Source: Pseudomonadota bacterium
GTDB lineage: Bacteria > Desulfobacterota > Desulfobacteria > Desulfobacterales > Desulfobacteraceae
Assembly (NCBI GenBank): GCA_018821535.1
Contig: JAHJLV010000052.1
Coordinates: 25,556 to 89,555, forward strand
Length of the DNA stretch: 64,000 nt
Reading direction: 5' to 3'
The notes beneath the pieces were generated by a model, which had not been told where the DNA came from, did no database searches, and saw only the letters and a program-made list of their open reading frames with translations. Below are positions 53,393 through 61,908 of the stretch, piece after piece; within the stretch, counting starts at the first letter, position 1; each line of letters opens with the position of its first letter. The translations under genes were made by a program, and so were the position numbers.

Positions 53393-54505
53393 ATGACAGA
53401 AAAAAAAGACACCCTCAGCCGGCGCAAATCATATCAAGACCAGATGGATGCAATTGATTCCCAGATTTTAAACCTGATCAATTTAAGGCTTGAAACAGGG
53501 ATAAAAACGGAAACGGGTACAGCAACATGCGACACACCCGTCATAGACAGAAATTATGAACAAAAACATATTGAAAAATTATTTTCCATGAATAAAGGTC
53601 CGGCCAGCAAGGAATTAATTCAATATATTTTTAATACCATCATTCATGCTACAAGACAGATCCAGCGACCCATAACCATTTCATTTTTAGGTCCCCGGGC
53701 AAGCTATACCCATATGGCAGCGTTAAGCCATTTTATGCATTCAGGTCAATTCGTCGAACAGGTGAATCTGTATGACATATTCAGAGAAGTTGAAAAAAAC
53801 AAAAGCCATTATGGTGTTGTTCCTGTGGAAAATTCCATTGAAGGTGCTGTAAATCATACCCTTGATCTGTTTTCCAGTTTTGATTTAAAAATATGCGCAG
53901 AACATTATGAACCCATTTCTCATACCTTGCTGTCTCTTACTGGAAATCCCGAGGATGTTAAAAAAATTTATTCCCATCCCCAGGCACTGGCCCAATGCAG
54001 AGGATGGATAAAAAAAAACCATCCCCAGGTTGAACTGTTTGAAACCAGCAGCACCTCAAAAGCCGCATTTCTTGCATCCGAAGATAAATCCATTGCCGCC
54101 ATTGCATCCAGAAAGGCAGCTCAAATCTATACCTTGCAGACAGTGGAATCCTGTATTGAAGATCATTCCGGGAATATTACCCGGTTTCTTATTATTGGAA
54201 AAGACATGCCAGAGCCCACTGGAAATGATAAGACCTCTATCATGTTTGCCACCACCCATGTGCCCGGGGCATTATTTAAAACCCTGGAACCTGTGGACAA
54301 AGCCGGATTGAATATGCTCAAACTGGAATCAAGACCAACCCGGGATCAAAACTGGAGCTATTATTTTTTCATGGATATTGAAGGCCATTACCAGGATAAA
54401 AAGGTATCTCAAACCATTGAAGAAATAAAAAATCTTTCCTTATCTTTAAAAATACTCGGATCCTATCCGGTCTTTTCAACCCAGGACAATAATGCGGCAT
54501 TTTAA
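53393..54505 (+). CDS. pheA: Bifunctional chorismate mutase / prephenate dehydratase (P-protein)
   Basis: 370 residues: an AroQ chorismate mutase helical domain (about 10-95, MDAIDSQILNLINLRLETG), the prephenate dehydratase domain (about 98-275, SFLGPRASYTHMAALSHF, VVPVENSIEGAVNHTLDLF) and a C-terminal ACT domain (about 285-365) for phenylalanine feedback (ESRPTRDQNWSYYFF). The conserved dehydratase Thr lies in ETSSTSKAA. In operon with aroA and aroC. Confidence 0.94.
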   Translation: MTEKKDTLSRRKSYQDQMDAIDSQILNLINLRLETGIKTETGTATCDTPVIDRNYEQKHIEKLFSMNKGPASKELIQYIFNTIIHATRQIQRPITISFLGPRASYTHMAALSHFMHSGQFVEQVNLYDIFREVEKNKSHYGVVPVENSIEGAVNHTLDLFSSFDLKICAEHYEPISHTLLSLTGNPEDVKKIYSHPQALAQCRGWIKKNHPQVELFETSSTSKAAFLASEDKSIAAIASRKAAQIYTLQTVESCIEDHSGNITRFLIIGKDMPEPTGNDKTSIMFATTHVPGALFKTLEPVDKAGLNMLKLESRPTRDQNWSYYFFMDIEGHYQDKKVSQTIEEIKNLSLSLKILGSYPVFSTQDNNAAF

Positions 54506-54535
54506 CCGCACGTCATATCCAAGGGAGACAGATAT

Positions 54536-55792
54536 TTGAAAATTATAGATCAAAAAAAAGTTAAAACTCAGAGTGTCACCATCCCTGGTTCAAAAAGTAT
54601 TTCCCATCGGATGCTGATTTGCGCTGCGCTTTCCAGAGGCAGTTCCCTTATCGATAATTTGCTCCACAGTGATGACATCTCTTTAACCATGGCAGCACTT
54701 AAAAATCTGGGAGCGGATATTCTTCATCTGCAGGATAATAATTATGAAGTCACAGGTTTTGGCGGCTTTCCCAGGCCATATGATAAACAGATTTATCTTG
54801 GCAATTCCGGAACCTCCATGCGTCTGCTTGCCGGAATTGCAGCTTTAGGTAACACCCCTTATGTGCTTACCGGAGATGAGCGGATGTGTGAACGCCCCAT
54901 GAAAGAACTTCTGGATGCATTAAACATGATGGGAATGGACGCTGTTTCAAATAGCAAAACAGGAACCCCTCCGGTCACCATCACCGGTAAAAACCGGGAG
55001 GGCGGACATGTTAAAATCGACTGTTCAAAAAGCAGCCAGTATCTGTCAGCCTTGCTGATGATGGGCGCTTTATTGAAAAGCGGACTTGATATTTCCCTAT
55101 ATGCCCCGCCTGTTTCATCTCCATATATCAGCCTGACACTGGATATTATGAAAAAATTCAATGTGCAGGCATATCAGATAGATCTTACTCACTATCGGGT
55201 AGAGCCGGACCAGACCTATAAACCCGGCCATTTTTTTGTGGAACCGGATCTGTCCAATGCCGGATATTTCTGGGCCATTGGCGCCATTACAGGGCAAATG
55301 ATATTTGTAAAAAACATTAGCCGCAATTCTTTGCAGGGAGATTTGAAACAAATTGATATTCTTGAAAAGATGGGCTGCAGCATACAGGTTGAGGATAACC
55401 GGATCGGCGTATGTGGAAAAGATCTGAAAGCCATCCATGTTGATATGGGAGACACCCCGGATGCGGTTCCTGCCATCGCTGTTGTGGCAAGTTTTGCCAA
55501 AGGCACGACAAAAATTACCAATATCCACCATCTGCGGGAAAAAGAGTGTGACAGGATTGATGCGGTTTCATCCCAACTGATGAAACTGGGAATTCAGGTG
55601 GAACAGGGCCATGATTATCTGTGCGTTACCGGCGGAACCCATCACGCAGCCACCATAGAAACCTTTAATGACCACAGAATTGCCATGGCTTTTTCGCTTC
55701 CCGGCCTGATTGTTCCTGGAATAAAAATTGAAAATGAATTATGTGTGGAAAAATCATTTCCAAATTACTGGGAAATATTTGACAGTCTATAA
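54536..55792 (+). CDS. aroA: 3-phosphoshikimate 1-carboxyvinyltransferase (EPSP synthase)
   Basis: 418 residues. EPSPS signatures GSKSISHRMLICAALS, the phosphoenolpyruvate-site motif LGNSGTSMRLLAG near 85-95, and HLREKECDRIDAVSSQL, NDHRIAMAF near the end. It starts with TTG 54536, decided by AAGGGAG 8 bp upstream. The sixth shikimate pathway step; aroC follows after 17 bp. Confidence 0.95.
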   Translation: MKIIDQKKVKTQSVTIPGSKSISHRMLICAALSRGSSLIDNLLHSDDISLTMAALKNLGADILHLQDNNYEVTGFGGFPRPYDKQIYLGNSGTSMRLLAGIAALGNTPYVLTGDERMCERPMKELLDALNMMGMDAVSNSKTGTPPVTITGKNREGGHVKIDCSKSSQYLSALLMMGALLKSGLDISLYAPPVSSPYISLTLDIMKKFNVQAYQIDLTHYRVEPDQTYKPGHFFVEPDLSNAGYFWAIGAITGQMIFVKNISRNSLQGDLKQIDILEKMGCSIQVEDNRIGVCGKDLKAIHVDMGDTPDAVPAIAVVASFAKGTTKITNIHHLREKECDRIDAVSSQLMKLGIQVEQGHDYLCVTGGTHHAATIETFNDHRIAMAFSLPGLIVPGIKIENELCVEKSFPNYWEIFDSL

Positions 55793-55809
55793 AACAGGAG
55801 ATGAATTTT

Positions 55810-56865
55810 ATGTCCGGCAGCAGTTTTGGAAAAGCATTTAATATCACAACTTTTGGAGAATCCCACGGAAAAGGCATTGGTGTTGTCATCCAGGGATGTC
55901 CTCCAGGACTTTTAATCAATGAGGATATACTCCAGAATGCACTGGACAAAAGAAAACCAGGGCAGGGGATAGCCGGGACCAAACGCAGGGAACCGGATCA
56001 TCCTGTCATTGTCTCAGGGGTGTTTGAAAATCAAACAACCGGTACCCCCATCATGATATTCATCGAAAATAAGGATGCAAAATCATCCTCCTATAACACC
56101 ATCAAATCTCTTTTCCGTCCAGGACATGGTGATTTTTCATATCAGTCCAAATACGGCATCCGTGATTACCGGGGCGGCGGAAGGGCATCAGCCAGAGAAA
56201 CCGCAGCCCGGGTTGCTGCAGGCGCTGTTGCACAATTGGTTCTGGATCAATTTTCCATCAGGATTCAAAGTTTTACACTGGAGCTGGGTGGAATCCGGGC
56301 TCAGAAAACGGACCAGCTCCATCTTAAAGAAAACAATGCCCTGCAATGCCCGGACCCTGAGGCCGCTGTCAAGATGGAAGACAGAATAAAGGCGGTCAAG
56401 GACCAGGGAGATTCTCTGGGCGGCATTGTACAAATTACAGCCACCAACGTTCCAGCCGGGATCGGAGACCCTGTTTTTGATAAACTGGATGCAGATATTG
56501 CCAAAGGTCTTATGAGTATCGGGGCAGTTAAAGCCGTTGAAATCGGAGCTGGAATTCAAGCGCCTTTAATGACCGGTTTTGAAAACAATGATCAGATATC
56601 ACTGCAAGGATTTGAAACAAACCATTCCGGCGGAATACTGGCCGGAATTTCAAATGGAGATAATATTATTGCACGGGTTCATGTCAAGCCCATTCCCTCT
56701 ATTTTAAAACAGCAGAATACGATTGATACCAAAGGAAATCCTGCTGTCATATCCACACAGGGCCGTCATGATATCAGTGCAATCCCCAGGATAAATATGG
56801 TCTGCGAATCCATGATGGCCATCGTACTCGCCGACCATATTTTACGGCAAAAATCTTTAAAATGA
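55810..56865 (+). CDS. aroC: Chorismate synthase
   Basis: 351 residues from ATG 55810, with AGGAG 9 bp upstream; the in-frame ATG at 55801 directly abuts the AGGAG and cannot be used. Signatures GESHGKGIGVVIQGCPPG, the FMN site region RPGHGDFSYQSKYGIRDYRGGGRASARET and RHDISAIPRI. Final step to chorismate. Ends 3 bp from a convergent small gene. Confidence 0.95.
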   Translation: MSGSSFGKAFNITTFGESHGKGIGVVIQGCPPGLLINEDILQNALDKRKPGQGIAGTKRREPDHPVIVSGVFENQTTGTPIMIFIENKDAKSSSYNTIKSLFRPGHGDFSYQSKYGIRDYRGGGRASARETAARVAAGAVAQLVLDQFSIRIQSFTLELGGIRAQKTDQLHLKENNALQCPDPEAAVKMEDRIKAVKDQGDSLGGIVQITATNVPAGIGDPVFDKLDADIAKGLMSIGAVKAVEIGAGIQAPLMTGFENNDQISLQGFETNHSGGILAGISNGDNIIARVHVKPIPSILKQQNTIDTKGNPAVISTQGRHDISAIPRINMVCESMMAIVLADHILRQKSLK

Positions 56866-56868
56866 TTT

Positions 56869-57183
56869 TTATTTTTTGATAAGGTCCGCTTCCAGTCTGT
56901 CCGCAAGATCCTGTGCCTGATGCATGGCATCATTTATTTTAAAAAGTTGGATTTTAAATGTTTTCAAAGATCTTGCCGTGGCTGAAATTTTTTCTTTGCC
57001 GCTGAGAAGTGCTGCAATATTGGCAGCTTTCCTGGAGAACACATTCAGGCGATCACTGAAATTTGAAACCTCCTGTGCCCATTTTTGTCTTTCTTCCCTG
57101 GACATCTCAATATTTGCATTGTCTGTTCCGTTAATGAGCTGATCAATCTGATAATCTTTCGGGTCTGCAATAATTTCATACAT
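56869..57183 (-). CDS. Small helical protein of unknown function
   Basis: 104 residues from ATG 57183, placed by AAGGAG 6 bp upstream; a longer frame begins nine codons earlier without a ribosome site. Mostly amphipathic helix with many Lys, Asp and Gln (EERQKWAQEVSNFSDRLNVFSRKAANIAALLSG), no signal peptide, no Cys. No family recognised. It is 40 bp downstream of the TolC-like gene, same strand. Confidence 0.65.
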   Translation of the reverse strand: MYEIIADPKDYQIDQLINGTDNANIEMSREERQKWAQEVSNFSDRLNVFSRKAANIAALLSGKEKISATARSLKTFKIQLFKINDAMHQAQDLADRLEADLIKK

Positions 57184-57223
57184 GGGAGTCTCCTTTTTTT
57201 TAAAATACATTTATCACATCATA

Positions 57224-58525
57224 TTATTTTTGAGACAATAAAAACGGCATCAAATCCCCTCGGGTATATAAAATATTCAACACAGAAAGATAATAGGTAT
57301 ATTTAGCATCCAAAATTCGTCTTTGAGCAGATACCAGAAGGGTATTTGCATCCATCATATCAATACTGTCCGCCATTCCGTATTCAAACTGCATCTGTAC
57401 TGCATTAAAATTTTCCTGGGAAGCTTTGAGTTCATCTTGAAGATTAATCAGGGTGCTTTTGGCTGCTGTATAATCCCTGTATGAATTTTCTGAGTCTAAA
57501 ATAATTAATTTTTCCTGCAGGGTCAGTGCATTCCGGGCTTTTCTTTCGGCAGCTTTGGCCTGACGGATCTGAGCCTTTCTCAGGCCACCGTCAAACAGGG
57601 TAAAAGATAACTCCCCTTTAAAATACAGATCTTCACTATCAGATTTGTGTTCTCTGCCAGCAGTGTCATAGGCGATTTCGGTCTCCACATATCCGGCTTC
57701 CAAAGAAACCGTGGGCCAGTAACTGCTTTGTTCATATGCAATGGTCTTTTCTGCAATTTCCAGATTTTTCCGGGCTTCTTTAATTTCACTGCGATTTGCC
57801 AGGGCATAGTCCTGAATTTCCTTGAGCACTGACTCATAAGTTTCAATTTTCTGAACATCTTTTTTTTGAAGCTCGAAATCATCTTCAATATTCACAAGAT
57901 TGCGCAGAGCAGCTTTGGCTTTCAATACCCTGTTTTTGGAAATTTCAAGTTCTGTCATGGACTTGGACAGTTCTGCCTGGGCGCGGAATAAGGCTGTCTT
58001 GGTGACATTCCCGACATTTAGTTTTTCTTGAACCGCATCTTTGTGAGTTTTGAGACGCTGGACATCAGATTCAGCAATTTTAAGATACTGCTGGGCGCTT
58101 AAAATATTATAATATGCATTTGCCACCTGCAGCAGATACTGGGAACGGATACTGTCCAGAGAAAATTCTTTGCTTTCTATGGTTTTTATGGTCACATTCA
58201 GTGCAATCAGTTCCTTGCCGTTAAGCGTAAAGGACTGTGTCAGCATTCCGCCCATACTCAGTGTATTCGGGGCCAAAGCATCCTCTTCCTTATACCGTGT
58301 AATACTGCTGTAAACCGTTGCCCTTGGAATGAGCACCGACAGCGCCCGTGCTTTATCCTGCTGGGCAATATAAAGGTCATCCTGGGCGATTTTAATGGTT
58401 TCACTTTGTTTAAAAGCGATCTGAGACAAATCAAAAAGAGAATATAAGGTTGCACAATCTGCTGATTTGACAGAAGCTGCAAGAACACATATCATGACAA
58501 ACAGACAATAAACATTTTTCTTCAT
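57224..58525 (-). CDS. TolC-family outer membrane efflux protein
   Basis: 433 residues with signal peptide (MKKNVYCLFVMICVLAASVKSADCA) and the duplicated OEP helical pattern: long heptad helices (about 85-230 and 290-425) separated by short strands, e.g. YYNILSAQQYLKIAESDVQRLK and ENSYRDYTAAKSTLINLQ. Forms the periplasm-spanning exit duct of efflux or type I secretion. No inner-membrane partner is adjacent, so the exported substrate is unknown. GAGG ribosome site before the ATG. Confidence 0.9.
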   Translation of the reverse strand: MKKNVYCLFVMICVLAASVKSADCATLYSLFDLSQIAFKQSETIKIAQDDLYIAQQDKARALSVLIPRATVYSSITRYKEEDALAPNTLSMGGMLTQSFTLNGKELIALNVTIKTIESKEFSLDSIRSQYLLQVANAYYNILSAQQYLKIAESDVQRLKTHKDAVQEKLNVGNVTKTALFRAQAELSKSMTELEISKNRVLKAKAALRNLVNIEDDFELQKKDVQKIETYESVLKEIQDYALANRSEIKEARKNLEIAEKTIAYEQSSYWPTVSLEAGYVETEIAYDTAGREHKSDSEDLYFKGELSFTLFDGGLRKAQIRQAKAAERKARNALTLQEKLIILDSENSYRDYTAAKSTLINLQDELKASQENFNAVQMQFEYGMADSIDMMDANTLLVSAQRRILDAKYTYYLSVLNILYTRGDLMPFLLSQK

Positions 58526-58766
58526 TTGGGGCCCTCGTTAATTAAATTCCAAATTTTCAATATACCATATTATGAATCGATAAGAATCGTCAAGTTTTCC
58601 ACTGTTTAAACCCGGGGTTTAAATTAAAAATAGCAATTTTTTTTTAATCGCTATAACCGCTGGTATCATCTTTTTGCTTTCACAGATAGAAAAATATTTT
58701 ATTTTATGATATTAAGCATAAAATTATATAACGAAAAAAAAATTGTAATTTGATAAGGAGACATAA
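58526..58766. promoter_or_regulatory. tolC-like/purC divergent region with 19-bp palindrome
   Basis: TTTAAACCC-G-GGGTTTAAA (58605-58623) is a perfect 9-bp inverted repeat around one base, too tight for an RNA hairpin but typical of a dimeric repressor site. The rest is AT-rich. No convincing promoter pair: TTGACG on the minus strand has only a 15-bp spacer to TAATAT. Confidence 0.5.
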
Positions 58767-59654
58767 ATGACATCCATACCCAAAACCCAGTTTGATGATC
58801 TTTCCCTGGTTAGACAAGGAAAGGTACGAGATATTTTTGATACCGGTGATGCTCTTTTAATGGTTACAACTGACCGGATTTCGGCTTTTGATGTGGTATT
58901 ACCGGATTTAATTCCGGATAAAGGAAAGGTACTGAATCAGATTTCCGTTTTCTGGTTCAAGCAGATGGAATCCATCGTGAAAAACCATATCATCACCACG
59001 GATGTAAACCAGTACCCTGAAAATTTCAAAAAATATTCACAGGCACTGGATAAACGGAGCATGCTGGTTAAAAAAGCAGTTCCCATGCCGGTTGAATGCA
59101 TTGTCCGAGGCTATATCACAGGTTCAGGATGGAGTTCATATGTTAAAGAAGGCCATGTCTGCGGTATTCAATTACCAACGGGGCTCAAAGAATCTGACAA
59201 ACTTGAACAGCCGCTTTTCACGCCATCCACAAAAGCTGCAGTGGGAGATCACGATATTAATATCAGCTTTGAGGAAACCATAAAACTGATTGGCCCCCAA
59301 AAAGCACAGAAATTAAAAGATCTGAGTATTGAAATTTATAACAAAGGCGCACAGTTTGCCCTGACAAAAGGCATCATCATCGCAGACACCAAATTTGAAT
59401 TCGGTATTTTAGATGATCAGATTATTCTGATCGATGAAATCATGACCCCGGATTCTTCCAGATTCTGGCCCGCAGATGATTATGAGCCGGGCAGGGGACA
59501 GAACTCGTTTGACAAGCAGTATGTCAGGGACTGGTTGATTGGTTCAGGCTGGGATAAAAAACATCCCGGGCCCAGACTGCCCCAGGAAGTGATTGACCGG
59601 ACAGCACGTACCTATAAAGAGATCTATGAACGTCTGACCGGTGAAAAGATTTAA
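58767..59654 (+). CDS. purC: Phosphoribosylaminoimidazole-succinocarboxamide synthase
   Basis: 295 residues, long SAICAR synthase form. Signatures QGKVRDIFDTGDALLMVTTDRISAFDVVLP, PVECIVRGYITGSGWSSYV, IIIADTKFEFG and LIDEIMTPDSSRFWP, EPGRGQNSFDKQ near the end. Purine biosynthesis. AAGGAG precedes the ATG. Followed after 8 bp by the ParB-like gene. Confidence 0.96.
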   Translation: MTSIPKTQFDDLSLVRQGKVRDIFDTGDALLMVTTDRISAFDVVLPDLIPDKGKVLNQISVFWFKQMESIVKNHIITTDVNQYPENFKKYSQALDKRSMLVKKAVPMPVECIVRGYITGSGWSSYVKEGHVCGIQLPTGLKESDKLEQPLFTPSTKAAVGDHDINISFEETIKLIGPQKAQKLKDLSIEIYNKGAQFALTKGIIIADTKFEFGILDDQIILIDEIMTPDSSRFWPADDYEPGRGQNSFDKQYVRDWLIGSGWDKKHPGPRLPQEVIDRTARTYKEIYERLTGEKI

Positions 59655-59662
59655 TTTTAAGG

Positions 59663-60628
59663 ATGTCAGAATATACATCAGCAATAATAGATGTTCATCA
59701 GATTGATCTTTGTGATAAGCGCTTTAAGATATCCCTGTCAGACACAGATATTGATGCGCTTGCACATTCCATAAAAACCATTGGCCTGATCTGTTTTCCG
59801 CTTCTCAGGCCGATGGGACACAATACCTTTATGATTATCTGCGGTTTCAACCGGATTCAGGCTTTGATTAAAAATAAGATATCCCGGATTCCTGCAGTTA
59901 TTGTTCCAGAAAATACAAGCGAGCTGGACTGTTATAAAAAAGCCATTACAGCGCTTTCATTCAAACAGCCCTTGACACATGCCCAGCTGATTGTCTGTGT
60001 AAACCGCCTGATATCCTTTTGTGATGCAAAGACGATCGCACAGATGGCACCGTCTGTGTTTAATCTCGCGCTGAATGAAAAATTCATCCAGGATCTTTTA
60101 CAGATCAGCGCATTACCTGACCCTTGTCTAAAGCTTGTTCACACAGAACAGTTAGCCATAAAATCCGCCAGACGTCTGGCGGATTTTGATGCCCGGACAA
60201 CAGCGGTTTTTCTGGATCTGTTTTCAAAAATTAAAGCGTCCTCCAGTAAACAGTTTGAAATCATCACGTTTATGACTGAAACTGCTGCCCGGGACGGCAT
60301 ATCCGTTGACAGCCTGTACCATGATCCACAATTTCAAACCATTTTAAGCAATCCTGATCTGCCTTTGGGAATTAAAACCAATGAAATCAGACTGTTCTTA
60401 TATGAAAAACGATATCCCAGTATTTTTGATGCCCGAAAGAAGGTTCTAAATCACATCCATGACCTCAAGCTTGGCCCTGGGATAAAACTTGTGCCGCCTG
60501 AAAATTTTGAAGGCACGGACTATCAATGGTCATTTACAACCAAAAATCTTCGCGAATTTAAAGGACATCTTGAAACATTCAGTCGGGTGATCCAAGATAA
60601 AAGCCTGGCACAGATTTTAAAACCATGA
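59663..60628 (+). CDS. ParB/Srx-like domain protein of unknown function
   Basis: 321 residues. The N-terminal about 90 residues have the ParB-N/sulfiredoxin fold order: VHQIDLCDKRFKISLSDTDIDALAHSIKTIGLICFPLLRPM, then FMIICGFNRIQALIKNKISRIPAVIVPEN, where CGFNRIQAL stands in for the ParB GERRxxA box. The following helical part (about 95-200) could correspond to the ParB HTH region; the C-terminus (200-321) is unassigned. It is not next to a ParA gene, so chromosome partitioning is unlikely. The stop overlaps the start of a radical SAM gene by 4 bp, so the two work together. Confidence 0.75.
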   Translation: MSEYTSAIIDVHQIDLCDKRFKISLSDTDIDALAHSIKTIGLICFPLLRPMGHNTFMIICGFNRIQALIKNKISRIPAVIVPENTSELDCYKKAITALSFKQPLTHAQLIVCVNRLISFCDAKTIAQMAPSVFNLALNEKFIQDLLQISALPDPCLKLVHTEQLAIKSARRLADFDARTTAVFLDLFSKIKASSSKQFEIITFMTETAARDGISVDSLYHDPQFQTILSNPDLPLGIKTNEIRLFLYEKRYPSIFDARKKVLNHIHDLKLGPGIKLVPPENFEGTDYQWSFTTKNLREFKGHLETFSRVIQDKSLAQILKP

Positions 60629-61731
60629 AGATCAGTACGCTTTTCATTGATGCAGACATTCCCTTAACCCCTGAAATTGAATATATCATCTCAAAACTCA
60701 AATTAGATCCCATCCGGGTGACCTGCAGTGAACCGGTTTATTCGTATATAAACCAGAGTGATGATCCCATCTTAAAAGCAAAGTCCACCCTGTACATTAC
60801 AACCCATAGAGGCGCTGTCATCAAGGAATGCCCGGGAACCAGCGAATACACCTGCTGTGACTATACCATCCTGCACACAGGCACCTTTTGCACCATGGAC
60901 TGTTCCTACTGCATTCTCCAGGCATATTTTCATCCGCCGGTTTTGCAGTATTTTGCAGGATTCGACCGCCTTGAGACTGCCTTGAACGACACCTTTAAAC
61001 AGGATAAAATTTTTCGGATCGGGACAGGGGAGTTTACAGATTCTCTGATCTGGGAAAAAATCAGTCTGTTGCCTGAATTTTTGATCAACATCTTTGCAAA
61101 GCAGGATAACTGCATTCTTGAACTTAAAACCAAAACCGTAAATATAGACTCCCTTCTGGATCTGGACCACAATAATAAAACCATTCTTTCCTGGTCTTTA
61201 AACACACCGCACGTGATTCACACCGAAGAAAGGGGAACCACAAGTCTGAATGCCCGTTTACAGGCAGCTCAAAAAGCACAGGGAAAAGGATACCCACTGG
61301 CTTTTCATTTTGATCCCCTGGTGATATATCCCGGGTGCGAAAATGAATATGAACAGGTCATCAAACTGATATTTGATCATGTGGATCCACAGAACATTGT
61401 ATGGATATCCATTGGCAGTTTCCGGTTCATGCCGGCATTAAAACCCATCATTGAAAAACGGTTTTCAGATTCTGTCATCTGTTATGGTGAATTCATCTGT
61501 GGTCTGGATAATAAAATGCGGTATTTTAAACCGGTCAGAATCCGGTTATATCAAAAAATAATATCCTGCATACAACAATATGCCCCAAAGGTTCTGGTCT
61601 ATTTTTGCATGGAAGATGAACAGGTCTGGAATGAGTGCATGGGATTTTTTCCTGCAAAAGAAGGAGAACTTGGGACTATGCTGGATAAAAGTGCAGGTTT
61701 GCATTGCAATCTCAATCCCCGGCTTTTATAA
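60625..61731 (+). CDS. Spore-photoproduct-lyase-like radical SAM protein
   Basis: 368 residues. Radical SAM cluster Cys89-x3-Cys93-x2-Cys96 (CTMDCSYC), followed by ILQAYFHPP as in SPL family members, GTGEFTDSL near 133-141 and the family C-terminal half (VIYPGCENEYEQVIKLIF, WISIGSFRFMP). A TCC double Cys precedes the cluster at 77-78. The position of the SPL hydrogen-donor Cys appears to be Glu (GEF), from my recollection of the Bacillus enzyme. Substrate unknown; pairing with a ParB-like protein suggests a non-spore function. Closed by a strong terminator. Confidence 0.82.
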   Translation: MKISTLFIDADIPLTPEIEYIISKLKLDPIRVTCSEPVYSYINQSDDPILKAKSTLYITTHRGAVIKECPGTSEYTCCDYTILHTGTFCTMDCSYCILQAYFHPPVLQYFAGFDRLETALNDTFKQDKIFRIGTGEFTDSLIWEKISLLPEFLINIFAKQDNCILELKTKTVNIDSLLDLDHNNKTILSWSLNTPHVIHTEERGTTSLNARLQAAQKAQGKGYPLAFHFDPLVIYPGCENEYEQVIKLIFDHVDPQNIVWISIGSFRFMPALKPIIEKRFSDSVICYGEFICGLDNKMRYFKPVRIRLYQKIISCIQQYAPKVLVYFCMEDEQVWNECMGFFPAKEGELGTMLDKSAGLHCNLNPRLL

Positions 61732-61839
61732 ATCAATTTATGAAACACATTATCTCTATATTTTTATGGACAATCGGTTTTTTATTTTTTTTCCCTAAAT
61801 ACTGCCAGTAAAATTTTCTTTCAATGCAAAACTATATTA

Positions 61840-61887
61840 AAAGCCCGGTCAGTTGATGATTTAACTGGCCGGGCTTTATATTTTTTT
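61840..61887. terminator. Strong intrinsic terminator between the radical SAM gene and the EF-G-like gene
   Basis: AAAGCCCGGTCAGTT (61840-61854) and AACTGGCCGGGCTTT (61863-61877) pair over 15 bp with one G-U, loop 8 nt, then ATATTTTTTT. It serves the plus-strand operon ending at 61731. The AT-rich left side may also end the convergent EF-G-like transcript. Confidence 0.92.
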
Positions 61888-61908
61888 ATCAAACTTGAGG
61901 ATTGAATT

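Noticed and set aside
58526..58600. Promoter for the tolC-like gene (TTGACG / TAATAT, minus strand)
   Set aside because: Spacer of 15 bp is too short for a confident call.
59663..60628. Chromosome-partitioning ParB
   Set aside because: No ParA neighbour, divergent box II and a non-ParB C-terminus; only the N-terminal fold is shared.
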